DNA from: Synergistota bacterium
GTDB lineage: Bacteria; Synergistota; GBS-1
NCBI GenBank assembly: GCA_025060595.1
Contig: JANXBX010000004.1
Location: 62,001 to 126,000 of the forward strand
DNA: 64,000 bases
Direction: 5' to 3'
In this document: one piece after another, positions 19,319 to 28,686 of the stretch
Layout: each line of letters opens with the position of its first letter
Numbering within the stretch: position 1 is the stretch's first letter
The notes under the pieces: generated by a model
Databases searched by the model: none
What the model saw: only the letters and a program-made list of their open reading frames with translations
Told to the model about the DNA's origin: nothing
Program-made: the position numbers and the translations under genes

Positions 19319-19327
19319 TGTTATAAT
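19319..19327 (+). promoter_or_regulatory. Extended -10 promoter giving a leaderless transcript
   Basis: TGTTATAAT (19319-19327) ends seven bases before the ATG at 19335. With a normal 6-8 base gap to the start site, transcription would begin on or next to the ATG. No Shine-Dalgarno sequence lies between. Confidence 0.6.
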
Positions 19328-19334
19328 AATAGAC

Positions 19335-20825
19335 ATGAAAAGACCTGTAAAGCTAACTTTAATTATAACACTTTTCGTATTATTAAACCTTATTACCACC
19401 CCTATACACTCTAAACCTATTCCGTGGAATAAATTCGTTAGAGAATTATCTGTTATTTCCAATCTTCACACCAACTTAGCCTTAACAAAATCAGCCCTAA
19501 AAGACTTCAAAAACAATCCCATAACAAGAGCTGAAGCCTTACTCCTAACTATAGAAGCTCTAGGACTAAGCTTCGAAGCTAACCTTCTTCAAGAAGTTGA
19601 TCTTAACGAACTTGATGAGCTTCATCCTTCCCTAAGAGGAGCTGTCAATTTATCAATATTAATGAAACCTCCATTGATAGGTCCAACGAAAGTCCCATCC
19701 ATTAAATGGCTTAAAGGAAACCTTGATGAGAAAGAAGCTAAATCTTTGATTGAAAGAGCCTTACACTTAAAAAATACAGGGGGGAAGGTTTCCTTTAAGA
19801 AAAAAATAGACAAAGACCTTGAGCTCTATTGGGAAAGAAGCTTGAATCCTAACCTCTACATATCTTATCTGAAGTTTAATCCCCAATCTGATAGTTTAAA
19901 ATTAGGAATCGAGTTAGCAGGAAGCCAAGTACAAAATAAGGAAAGACTTAGCGACATATGCAGAAGAATGAATGCTATAGCTGGGATAAATGGTGGTTTC
20001 TTCAAATCCGATGGAGAACCAGTAGGAGCACTTATGATTGATGGGGTCTTAATAAGCGAACCTCTACCTAACAGAGGTTGTTTTGGGTGGAGTAATAAAG
20101 GTAAATTCATATTCGGAAAGGTTAGTTGGGAAGGAAGCATAAGAAGCCAGAATGGCCTTACAATAACTATAGATGGTCTAAACAGAAAGCCTAATAAAGA
20201 TGAAGAACTTATAGTTTATACCCCTTTCTACGGAGAAATATTAGATCTTGGGAAAGAAAGCACTATAGCCACAATTAGAGGAGAAAGAGTATACGAAGTG
20301 AAAAGGAGCCAAATAGAAGTTATTCCTAAAGATGGCTTCATTATAGTAGGCTATGGAGAAAGAGGTAACATCCTTTATCAACTTCAAATAGGTGAAAAGG
20401 TTTCTGTAAAGGCTTACCTAATTCCAGAAAAGAAAAGCCCTATATGGAGAGAAGTTAGTTTTCTCATCCAAGGCGGCCCCACTCTAATTGAAAATGGAGA
20501 AATTGTAAACGATGATGAAGGTTTTAATCACAACCTTATAAACAAAAAGCACCCGAGAACTATAATAGGAGAAACAAGGAGTGGACATATAATACTCATG
20601 GTTATAGATGGAAGAAATCCCATTAGAAGTGAAGGATTAACTATAGAAGAGCTTAAGATCATGCTAAAGAATTTAGGTCTTAAAAATGCCCTTAACCTAG
20701 ATGGAGGGGGATCAACCACCTTGTACTTACAAGGGAAGCTTTATAATACCCCTTCAGATGGAAAAGAAAGAGAAATAAGTTATGCTTTACTTATTTTAAA
20801 TAAAAAGAAAGGTGAAAAATTATGA
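19335..20825 (+). CDS. Exported phosphodiester glycosidase-like protein (NAGPA domain)
   Basis: A 496-aa protein with a signal peptide (about 1-27), an N-terminal helical region, and a C-terminal phosphodiester glycosidase (NAGPA/DUF2233) domain. Hallmarks are AGINGGFFKSDGEPVGALMI, FLIQGGPTLIENGEI, HPRTIIGETRSGHIIL, and NLDGGGSTTLYL. Relatives uncover sugar phosphodiesters or act in exopolysaccharide metabolism. It is first in the plus-strand alpha-glucan block and its stop overlaps the next GH57 gene (ATGA). Its link to glucan metabolism is by position only. Confidence 0.88.
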   Translation: MKRPVKLTLIITLFVLLNLITTPIHSKPIPWNKFVRELSVISNLHTNLALTKSALKDFKNNPITRAEALLLTIEALGLSFEANLLQEVDLNELDELHPSLRGAVNLSILMKPPLIGPTKVPSIKWLKGNLDEKEAKSLIERALHLKNTGGKVSFKKKIDKDLELYWERSLNPNLYISYLKFNPQSDSLKLGIELAGSQVQNKERLSDICRRMNAIAGINGGFFKSDGEPVGALMIDGVLISEPLPNRGCFGWSNKGKFIFGKVSWEGSIRSQNGLTITIDGLNRKPNKDEELIVYTPFYGEILDLGKESTIATIRGERVYEVKRSQIEVIPKDGFIIVGYGERGNILYQLQIGEKVSVKAYLIPEKKSPIWREVSFLIQGGPTLIENGEIVNDDEGFNHNLINKKHPRTIIGETRSGHIILMVIDGRNPIRSEGLTIEELKIMLKNLGLKNALNLDGGGSTTLYLQGKLYNTPSDGKEREISYALLILNKKKGEKL

Positions 20826-23224
20826 AAAGGTTTATATGTATTCACGGCCATTTCTATCAGCCACCAAGGGAAAACCCTTACTTTGAGGAAATTTTTAGGC
20901 AGAAAGAAACATCCCCTTTTCACGACTGGAATGAAAAGATATATTATGAAAGCTATTTACCAAACTCTGCATCAAGAGTTCTGGATGAAACCGGTAGAAT
21001 ACTTGAAATACTGAATAATTACAATCATCTGAGTTTTAATTTTGGACCTACACTTATATCTTGGCTTAAGAAAAATTATCCTGAATTTATAACCCTCTTA
21101 AGAGAATCAGACCTGTACAATATTAAACACTTTGGTTTTGGAAATGCAATAGCCCAGCCTTATAGTCACATAATAATGCCCCTTGCAAAAGAAATAGATA
21201 TAAGAATTCAAACGGTTTGGGGAATAAAATCTTTTGAAAACACCTTTTACAGAAAACCAAGTGGAATGTGGTTACCAGAAACAGCTGTAGACCTTAAAAC
21301 CTTAAGGATCTTGCATAATGAAGGTATAAAATTTGTCATTCTTGGAGCCCATCAATGTGAAAAAGTGAAACCTCTTGACGGGCAATGGATAAATGTAAAC
21401 GAATGGTCTTTAAACATAAATAGGCCTTATAAGGTTTTTCTCGAAAAAGATCAATATATATGGGTATTTTTCTTTCACAGACCTCTATCAGGAGAGCTAT
21501 CTTTTGGGAGTATGCTCAGAAATGGGGATCTTATGGGAGAAAAACTGATTCAAGAAAGCCTAAAAACAGAAACTCTTCCAAGTATTTTACTACTAGCTTG
21601 CGATGGAGAAACTTTCGGACACCACCACAAATTTGGCGAAATGGCACTCTCAAGAGCCATCAAGAAAATCAAAGAGAGTAACGTAGCTGAAATTGCTCCT
21701 TTAGAGTATATACTCAGACTCTTTGAGAATCTCCCGGCCTGGGAAGCAACTATAAGGGAAAACACATCGTGGTCTTGTGCTCATGGGTTAGGAAGATGGC
21801 AAGAAGATTGCGGTTGCTCTACTGGTGGCGAACCTAACTGGCATCAAAAGTGGAGAGCTCCGCTAAGGGAAGCTATAAACTTCCTTGTAGATAAAAGCGA
21901 TGAGCTTTTTGAGGACTTATCAGAAAAACTCTTTAAAGATCCACTAAAAACTTTAGAAGAATACATAAACCTTGTTGAAGGTAAAATAAGTCAGGAAAGT
22001 TTCTTAAAAGAGTATTTTAAAAATCCTGAAAAAAACGCACTCCTAGGTCTTAAGCTTCTTGAACTTCAAAGAATGAAGATGTTCGCTCAAACATCCTGTG
22101 GATGGTTTTTTAGTGATATTTCAGGCACAGAAACAGTTCAAATATTAACTTACGCTTCAAGATGTATTTTTCTATACAAGGAGATCAGCGGAATAGATAT
22201 AGAGTCCAGTTTCAAAGAAATTTTAAAAAGGGCTATAGGAAATAGACCCAAATTTCACAATGGAGAGGTCGTATACGAAAAACTCGTTATGCCATGGATA
22301 TATGACAAGGAAAAGCTCCTCGCAAGCGCCGGTTTTCTTTCAAGAATAAGAGGGAAAAATTTCAATATGGGAACTCTTAATGTAAACGCTCAAGTGTTCT
22401 TCTTTCCAAACATAGGAGAAACCTCAATAACCTCAGGCGAAGTACAGGTAAAGGATTTAAGAACCAGCGAAAAAAGTAAATCTTTCTTTATAGGACTTAA
22501 ATTTAAAGATTTACATCAACTAATATTTCTCTTAGATTTAGATCCAGATAGAATTAAAAGTATCAATGAAAAACTAATACAACTTAGCATATCCTCACAC
22601 CATAAAGAAGAGATCCTTGAGTTAGTAAAGAGCCTCAAGCCTTATGCAACTTACGATTTAAGAATACTTCCTACTGACTATAGAGAGGAAATTTTAAACT
22701 CCGATATAGCTAAGCTAAAGGAGAGGTTAATAGATATAGCAGAAAGGATATATAAAGAAAACAGAGAGATCATAGCAACTTTAAGGGATATGGAAGTAGA
22801 AATTCCCCCATTAATAAAGGAATCTATAAATATCTTTTTTGAAAATTTAATTCGAAATAACTTTCAAAACCATGACCAGCCCCTATGGACCCACGGTTAT
22901 ACAAACATGCTTTTCTCTATAATAGAAGAAGCCTCTTCTTTAGGAACTACAATAAAATTAGAAGCCTTAGCTCCTAACTTAGAAAATAGGTTTAAAGAGC
23001 TTTTCAAACTCTATATTGACACCAAAGAAGAAAGATACTTAGAAGAAATAGAGAATATAATAAATATTTTCTGGAATCTTAAACTCTACTTAAACATTTG
23101 GAGGATGCAAAATGACACTTTTAATGCGTTAAAGACCCTTGATAAAGAAAAAATGAGTAAAAGATTAAGGGAAACTCTAATTAAGCTTGGATTTTCAGAA
23201 AAGCTAGTAAAAAAGGAGGGATAA
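20822..23224 (+). CDS. Glycoside hydrolase family 57 protein with DUF3536
   Basis: An 800-aa protein without signal peptide, so cytoplasmic. The N-terminal GH57 barrel starts CIHGHFYQPPRENP. The likely nucleophile Glu is in SGMWLPETAVD (E153) and the acid Asp in LLACDGETFGHHH (D261). The second half is the long DUF3536 region (GWFFSDISGTETVQ). Family GH57 retains alpha-glucan bonds and includes amylases, branching enzymes and glucanotransferases; this DUF3536 subgroup has no settled activity that I know. It precedes a glucan phosphorylase, which suggests glycogen or maltodextrin processing. Confidence 0.92.
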   Translation: MKRFICIHGHFYQPPRENPYFEEIFRQKETSPFHDWNEKIYYESYLPNSASRVLDETGRILEILNNYNHLSFNFGPTLISWLKKNYPEFITLLRESDLYNIKHFGFGNAIAQPYSHIIMPLAKEIDIRIQTVWGIKSFENTFYRKPSGMWLPETAVDLKTLRILHNEGIKFVILGAHQCEKVKPLDGQWINVNEWSLNINRPYKVFLEKDQYIWVFFFHRPLSGELSFGSMLRNGDLMGEKLIQESLKTETLPSILLLACDGETFGHHHKFGEMALSRAIKKIKESNVAEIAPLEYILRLFENLPAWEATIRENTSWSCAHGLGRWQEDCGCSTGGEPNWHQKWRAPLREAINFLVDKSDELFEDLSEKLFKDPLKTLEEYINLVEGKISQESFLKEYFKNPEKNALLGLKLLELQRMKMFAQTSCGWFFSDISGTETVQILTYASRCIFLYKEISGIDIESSFKEILKRAIGNRPKFHNGEVVYEKLVMPWIYDKEKLLASAGFLSRIRGKNFNMGTLNVNAQVFFFPNIGETSITSGEVQVKDLRTSEKSKSFFIGLKFKDLHQLIFLLDLDPDRIKSINEKLIQLSISSHHKEEILELVKSLKPYATYDLRILPTDYREEILNSDIAKLKERLIDIAERIYKENREIIATLRDMEVEIPPLIKESINIFFENLIRNNFQNHDQPLWTHGYTNMLFSIIEEASSLGTTIKLEALAPNLENRFKELFKLYIDTKEERYLEEIENIINIFWNLKLYLNIWRMQNDTFNALKTLDKEKMSKRLRETLIKLGFSEKLVKKEG

Positions 23225-23227
23225 AAT

Positions 23228-24982
23228 GTGGACCAAGATCCCAGAAGACCCACATTAGGTAAATCACTCATGGACATATGGGCAAACGATCCCTACTTCA
23301 GATCTATAGCCTATTTCTCAATGGAAATAGGACTTGACCCTAAAATACCCACTTATGCTGGAGGCCTAGGTATATTAGCAGGAGACACTTTAAAATCTGC
23401 CGCTGACCTTAACATTCCTATGGTTGGAGTAACGCTACTTTACAGAAAAGGTTACTTCAAGCAACAAATAGATAAGGATGGTCTTCAACGTGAGCTTCCA
23501 GAAACTTGGCATCCTGAAGAAAGATTACATCTTTTACCAAATGAAGTAAGTGTAACAATAGAAAACAGAACCGTTAGAATAAGAGCCTGGGAATATACTA
23601 TCATAGGAGCAACAGGATATAGGGTCCCAGTATATTTTTTAGATACTGATTATGAAGCCAATCACCCAGAAGATCGAAAATTATCTTGGTATCTTTATGG
23701 AGGCGACCTTCGCTACAGGTTATGTCAAGAGCTAGTTTTAGGTGTGGGTGGTTTGAGAATGTTGAGAGAACTTAGATATAACAACATTAAAACCTTTCAT
23801 TTAAATGAGGGTCATGCAGGTTTTATTACGCTTGAGCTTTTAAGGGAGCAAGGTTATGAGGATTATAACAAAATAAGAGAAAAAAGCGTTTTCACTACTC
23901 ACACCCCAGTAGCTGCAGGTCATGACATATTCCCATATGATTTAATAGATAAGGTTATGCAAGCTCCTTTCCCTGATTATCTAAAAAACATGCTTGGCGG
24001 AGAAGGAGTAAGTATGTCAGATCTTGCCTTCAAATACAGCAGGTACGTTAACGCCGTAAGCGAAAAACACAGAGAGGTAACTAAAAAAATATTCAACTTA
24101 GAAAATGTAGATTACATAACCAATGGGATTCACTCATACACATGGGTTTGCCCAGGAATGAAAAACTTGTTCACAAAACACATAAGAGGTTGGGAAAACG
24201 ACCCAAGTAGATTAGTTAGAGCTTTCTCCATACCTGATGAAGAATTATGGAAGGCCCATCAAGCAGCAAAGCTCAGGCTATTAGCTCATGTTCTTGAAAC
24301 AACAGGTGTTGAGCTCGACCCAGACATATTAACTATAGGCGCAGCTCGACGCGCTACAGGTTACAAGAGGTTAGACCTAATATTTAAGGATGTGAAACGA
24401 CTGGTAGAAATATGTGCGGGAAAGGTCCAATTTATATTTGCAGGTAAAGCTCATCCAAAAGACGAGGAAGGCAAAAAGATAATACAAAAGCTAATAAAGA
24501 TGGCCTCAGAGCTTTCAGGAGTAGTTAAGATTGTTTTTCTTGAAAACTACAATATGGAGTTAGCTGCCTTACTTACAGCAGGAGTCGACGTATGGTTAAA
24601 CACTCCCAAAAGACCTCTTGAAGCATGTGGAACAAGCGGAATGAAAGCAGCGGTAAATGGAGTTTTAAACTTCAGCGTTCTCGACGGTTGGTGGATAGAA
24701 GGTTGTCGTGAAGGATTTACAGGTTGGGCAATAGGTCCTGCTCCTAATGAAGTAGATTTACTAGGTTATGACGAATCACTAGATGCGGAAAGCTTCTATG
24801 AAAAGCTTGAAAAAGAAGTTATTACAACATACTACAGAAAAAGAGATAGGTGGGTTCAGATGATGAAATACTCTATAGCTCTTAACGGATCGTATTTCAA
24901 CACACACAGAATGTTAAGAGAGTACGTAGAAAGAGCTTATGGAATAAAGAGACTTGTGATGGAGGGATTCGCACAAGTTTAA
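23228..24982 (+). CDS. glgP: Alpha-glucan phosphorylase, short GT35 type
   Basis: Phosphorolyses alpha-1,4-glucan to glucose-1-phosphate. It is 584 aa, shorter than the ~800-aa muscle or E. coli type and in the range of the compact family (TIGR02094). It has FSMEIGLDPKIPTYAGGLGILAGD, the HLNEGHAGF active-site loop, IGAARRATGYKR, and the PLP site EACGTSGMKAAVNG. The start is GTG at 23228 after AGGAGGG; an ATG two bases earlier is out of frame and stops soon. It supplies glucose-1-phosphate that GlgC, six kilobases downstream, can also use. Confidence 0.95.
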   Translation: MDQDPRRPTLGKSLMDIWANDPYFRSIAYFSMEIGLDPKIPTYAGGLGILAGDTLKSAADLNIPMVGVTLLYRKGYFKQQIDKDGLQRELPETWHPEERLHLLPNEVSVTIENRTVRIRAWEYTIIGATGYRVPVYFLDTDYEANHPEDRKLSWYLYGGDLRYRLCQELVLGVGGLRMLRELRYNNIKTFHLNEGHAGFITLELLREQGYEDYNKIREKSVFTTHTPVAAGHDIFPYDLIDKVMQAPFPDYLKNMLGGEGVSMSDLAFKYSRYVNAVSEKHREVTKKIFNLENVDYITNGIHSYTWVCPGMKNLFTKHIRGWENDPSRLVRAFSIPDEELWKAHQAAKLRLLAHVLETTGVELDPDILTIGAARRATGYKRLDLIFKDVKRLVEICAGKVQFIFAGKAHPKDEEGKKIIQKLIKMASELSGVVKIVFLENYNMELAALLTAGVDVWLNTPKRPLEACGTSGMKAAVNGVLNFSVLDGWWIEGCREGFTGWAIGPAPNEVDLLGYDESLDAESFYEKLEKEVITTYYRKRDRWVQMMKYSIALNGSYFNTHRMLREYVERAYGIKRLVMEGFAQV

Positions 24983-24994
24983 GGAGGCTTTAAA

Positions 24995-26974
24995 ATGGAG
25001 ATAGTTTTTGGTGTTCATGCTCATCAACCGGTGGGAAACCCTGATGAAATAATAATGAAAGCTTTTGAAAGATGCTATACACCTTTTTTAGAAACTCTAC
25101 TAAAGTTTTCAAACATTAAGATAGCCTTTCACATAAGCGGTTATCTTTTAGAATGGGCTTTAGAAAATAGAGCTGATTTCATAGAAATATTAAAAGAACT
25201 TGTAAAAACAGGAAATATAGAACTTCTAGGTGGAGGATTCTATGAACCTATAGTTTCTTCCATTCCAAGAGAAGATGCCATAGAACAAATAAAGCTCTTT
25301 TCAAACTTTTTAGAAGAAGTTTTTGGCAAAAGACCAAGAGGAGCGTGGCTTACAGAACGTGTTTGGGAACCATGCATCCCAGCGCTATTTAAAGAAGCTG
25401 GTATAGATTACACCTTTGTAGATGATTATCACTTCCTTTGTATGGGATTCAAAGAGGAGGAACTTAATGGTTACTATTGTACAGAGTATAACGGGCAAAA
25501 GTTATTTCTATTCCCAACGAGTCAAAAGTTAAGATATTATATACCATTCAAAAATATAGATTCGGTCTTAGAACTCCTAAGATCAATAAATGGCCTGGGC
25601 ATAATATTTGATGATTACGAAAAATTCGGGTTGTGGCCTGATACTTATGAATGGGTGTATGAAAAAGGATGGCTTAAGAGCTTTTTTAAGCTAATAAGCG
25701 AAGGAAGAATAAAAACCCTTTTACCTTCAGAGGTCCTAGAAACTAAAAAGGCCTTAGGTTTAGCATACCTTCCCACGGTTAGCTACTTCGAAATGGGAGA
25801 ATGGTCTTTACCAGCCGAAACAGCTCTTACATTTAAAGAGCTGATAAGCTATCTTGAAAAGGAAGGAATATTTCAAAAATATAAAGGAATTATAAGAGGC
25901 GGACATTGGAAAAATTTCTTGAGAAAATATCCTGAATCAAACTATATGCACAAAAAGATGTATCTTGTAAGTAAACTAGTTAAGAATATTCCCGATAGTG
26001 AAACCAAAGAAAAGGCAAAAAGACATCTGTACCGAGCTCAATGTAACGATGCTTACTGGCATGGAATATTTGGAGGCATATATTTTCCACACCTTAGAGA
26101 AAATATCTTCAAGGAGCTTTCTAAAGCAGAACGCTTAGCGCTTGGAGAAAGAAAAGAAACCTTCATAGAGGATATAGATATGGATGGCTCAAAGGAAATA
26201 TATATTTCAACCCCTAAAATAACCTGTGTAATTAAACCATCTTTAGGAGCATCTATAAGAGAATTAACCTTCCATCCACGCCAAAAAAACTTAATAAACA
26301 CGCTTTCAAGAAAAAAGGAGCATTATCATGTTATTCAAGAAGGTCTAAAAACTGAGAAAAAAACAGACTCTATTTCTACCATACACGAAAGAGTCTACAA
26401 ACTTAATATCCATGAACTTGACTTCGATGAGTATGAACGCACCTTTGGTTATGAAGAGATTATCCTAGATGAAGGAAAAACAAGGATAAACTTACTTAAT
26501 GAAGATTTTGAAATAATATCTTATGATAACCTTTCCTTCGAGTTCAAATTAAATAACTCCTTACTCAAAAGCAAAAACATTGATTTTAAGAAGAAAATAG
26601 AAATGCTTGACAATGGTTTAAAGATAATGTATCTTTTAAACAAAAAGGACTTCCTTAGTTTAAAGTTATTCTTTAATCTGAAACTAACTTCCATAGATAA
26701 TGATTACTCCCTAATAAAAGTAAAAGATAAAAGCGAACCTATAAGTAAATTCCTATCATCAGAAGGCAACAAAGTAGAAATAGAAGATAAGCTCGCTTCG
26801 TTAAAATTATTATTTATCACAGACTGCTTGTGTCAAATATCAGCAAAACAAATTTATACTATTTCTCAGACAGAGGAAGGATACGATACAACATATCAAG
26901 CAACTGAGCTAATCTTAAAGCCACAGATAGAGAAAGAGTGTCTATTAGTTACTATTAATATAATAGAGTGCTAA
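24995..26974 (+). CDS. GH57 4-alpha-glucanotransferase/alpha-amylase-like enzyme
   Basis: A 659-aa cytoplasmic enzyme similar in layout to the Thermococcus litoralis 4-alpha-glucanotransferase. The GH57 barrel begins FGVHAHQPVGNPDE, with the nucleophile Glu in GAWLTERVWEP (E121) and acid Asp in IIFDDYEKFGLWP (D206/D207). A three-helix segment and a C-terminal beta-sandwich (DUF1925/DUF1926-like, from about 395) follow. It would rearrange or shorten maltodextrins. The ATG follows AAGGAGG. Amylase and transferase activities cannot be separated from sequence alone. Confidence 0.92.
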   Translation: MEIVFGVHAHQPVGNPDEIIMKAFERCYTPFLETLLKFSNIKIAFHISGYLLEWALENRADFIEILKELVKTGNIELLGGGFYEPIVSSIPREDAIEQIKLFSNFLEEVFGKRPRGAWLTERVWEPCIPALFKEAGIDYTFVDDYHFLCMGFKEEELNGYYCTEYNGQKLFLFPTSQKLRYYIPFKNIDSVLELLRSINGLGIIFDDYEKFGLWPDTYEWVYEKGWLKSFFKLISEGRIKTLLPSEVLETKKALGLAYLPTVSYFEMGEWSLPAETALTFKELISYLEKEGIFQKYKGIIRGGHWKNFLRKYPESNYMHKKMYLVSKLVKNIPDSETKEKAKRHLYRAQCNDAYWHGIFGGIYFPHLRENIFKELSKAERLALGERKETFIEDIDMDGSKEIYISTPKITCVIKPSLGASIRELTFHPRQKNLINTLSRKKEHYHVIQEGLKTEKKTDSISTIHERVYKLNIHELDFDEYERTFGYEEIILDEGKTRINLLNEDFEIISYDNLSFEFKLNNSLLKSKNIDFKKKIEMLDNGLKIMYLLNKKDFLSLKLFFNLKLTSIDNDYSLIKVKDKSEPISKFLSSEGNKVEIEDKLASLKLLFITDCLCQISAKQIYTISQTEEGYDTTYQATELILKPQIEKECLLVTINIIEC

Positions 26975-26985
26975 GAGGTGAAAGC

Positions 26986-28686
26986 ATGAAACTGGGGTAT
27001 ATTCACTTAACTTTGCATGGTCATGTGCCATTCGTATTAAATCATGGCACCTGGCCACATGGTGAAGTCTGGCTACAGGAAATAGTGTGGGAAACATATA
27101 TTCCATTGCTTGAACTCTTACACGAATATAGGGTTTCAAAACTACCAATTAAATTAACCTTGAATCTATCTCCAATATTGCTTGAGCAGATTTCAAACCA
27201 GCGCTTTATTAAAAACTTTGAAGACTATATTAACGAACAAATTAAATATGCTAAACGAGAGGAAGAAGAATACAGGACTAGGGAGCCTATAAGATCAAAC
27301 CTTGCCAAATATTGGATATCAATTTACGAGAAAAGAAAACAATTCTTTGAAAACCTTGATGGAATAGTTAGCTCTTTTAAAAAATTTGCTGAGGATGGGC
27401 TTATAGAAATTATATCTTGTGCTGCTACTCACGGATATCTCCCCCTCTTAGGATACGATGAATGCGTAGAATCACAAGTTAAGATTGGATTAATGACCTC
27501 AAGGAAACACTTCAGTGGACTTGATATCAAAGGATTTTGGCTTCCAGAGTGCGCTTACAGATCTTCGTATAAATGGACAAATCCGATTACAGGAGAAACC
27601 CTCTTCAGAAAGGGACTAGAGATTATACTTTATGATAATAGAATAACATTCTCTTACACTGATTATCATCTACTTGTTGGCCAGGAAAAGGTAGGGATAG
27701 TGGAATCTCCTTACGAAAGCAAATCATGGGATAGCTTAGAAAAGAGAGAAAAGATATGCAAAGCTGATCAAGATTATAAAAAACTTATACCATTAAAGCC
27801 ATACTACTGTATCTCTCCAGGTTATGAAAAGGGAATCGTATTCTTAATAAGAGATCCAATCGGCACTTCAAGAGTATGGAGTAGAGATATGGGATTTCCT
27901 GGAAACGGTAGATATCTTGAATTTCATAAGAGAGCTTTTCCAGGAGGACACAGATTCTGGAGAGTAACAGACAAAAAGCTCGGATTGGGAGCAAAGGAAT
28001 TCTACGAACCATTAAAAGCGTTAGAAGCTATAAACGAACATGCAACACTATTTGTTAATATGCTCCAAGATAGAAGTAAAGAAGCTCTTCTGAATTTCAA
28101 TCTTAGGCCGCTTTTCGTTGAAGTCTTTGATGCGGAACTTTTTGGACACTGGTGGCACGAGGGAATATTATGGTTAAAAGAGGTTTTTAAACTCATAAAC
28201 TTAAACGGCTTAATAGAACCGCTATTTGGTAGAGAAATTTTAGAAATATACGAAAAGATAGAAATAACTCACTTGTGGGAAGGATCATGGGGAGCAGGAG
28301 GAGATCATAGAATATGGCTTAACGAGGAAACAAAATGGATGTGGAACAAGATATATGAATGTGAGAAAAAAATGATAGATGAGCTTTCACCTATGGAGCC
28401 CAAAAATGACATTCATCTCTTAGCTCTAAACCAAGCAGCTAAAGAATTACTTCTACTTGAAGCATCCGATTGGGAATTCTTATATACAACTTGGCAAGCG
28501 CGCGACTATGCAGAGCAAAGGTTTCAGAGACACTACAGCAATTTTATAAAGACGTATGAGTTAGCTAAAGCTTTAAATAAAGGAATACATCCTGAGGAAG
28601 GAAAGATAGAAGAAATCATGAGAATAGCAAGAGATGATGATATTTTCGAGGGGGTGGATTATAAGCTCTGGAGAAAGAAGAAGTAA
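26986..28686 (+). CDS. GH57 1,4-alpha-glucan branching enzyme (DUF1957 type)
   Basis: A glycogen branching enzyme of the GH57/DUF1957 class, 566 aa from ATG 26986, which follows GAGGTG; the frame extends six codons further up. It has YIHLTLHGHVPFV at the N-terminus, the nucleophile Glu in GFWLPECAYR (about E188) and the acid Asp in EVFDAELFGHWWHEG (about D382). A C-terminal helical DUF1957 region contains LLLEASDWEFLYTT. It introduces alpha-1,6 branches into GlgA product. It directly precedes glgA and the genes overlap or abut at TAATA. Confidence 0.94.
   Translation: MKLGYIHLTLHGHVPFVLNHGTWPHGEVWLQEIVWETYIPLLELLHEYRVSKLPIKLTLNLSPILLEQISNQRFIKNFEDYINEQIKYAKREEEEYRTREPIRSNLAKYWISIYEKRKQFFENLDGIVSSFKKFAEDGLIEIISCAATHGYLPLLGYDECVESQVKIGLMTSRKHFSGLDIKGFWLPECAYRSSYKWTNPITGETLFRKGLEIILYDNRITFSYTDYHLLVGQEKVGIVESPYESKSWDSLEKREKICKADQDYKKLIPLKPYYCISPGYEKGIVFLIRDPIGTSRVWSRDMGFPGNGRYLEFHKRAFPGGHRFWRVTDKKLGLGAKEFYEPLKALEAINEHATLFVNMLQDRSKEALLNFNLRPLFVEVFDAELFGHWWHEGILWLKEVFKLINLNGLIEPLFGREILEIYEKIEITHLWEGSWGAGGDHRIWLNEETKWMWNKIYECEKKMIDELSPMEPKNDIHLLALNQAAKELLLLEASDWEFLYTTWQARDYAEQRFQRHYSNFIKTYELAKALNKGIHPEEGKIEEIMRIARDDDIFEGVDYKLWRKKK

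Noticed and set aside
23226-23259. ATG 23226 start for the glucan phosphorylase
   Set aside because: That ATG is out of frame and meets a TAG after ten codons; GTG 23228 opens the conserved frame.
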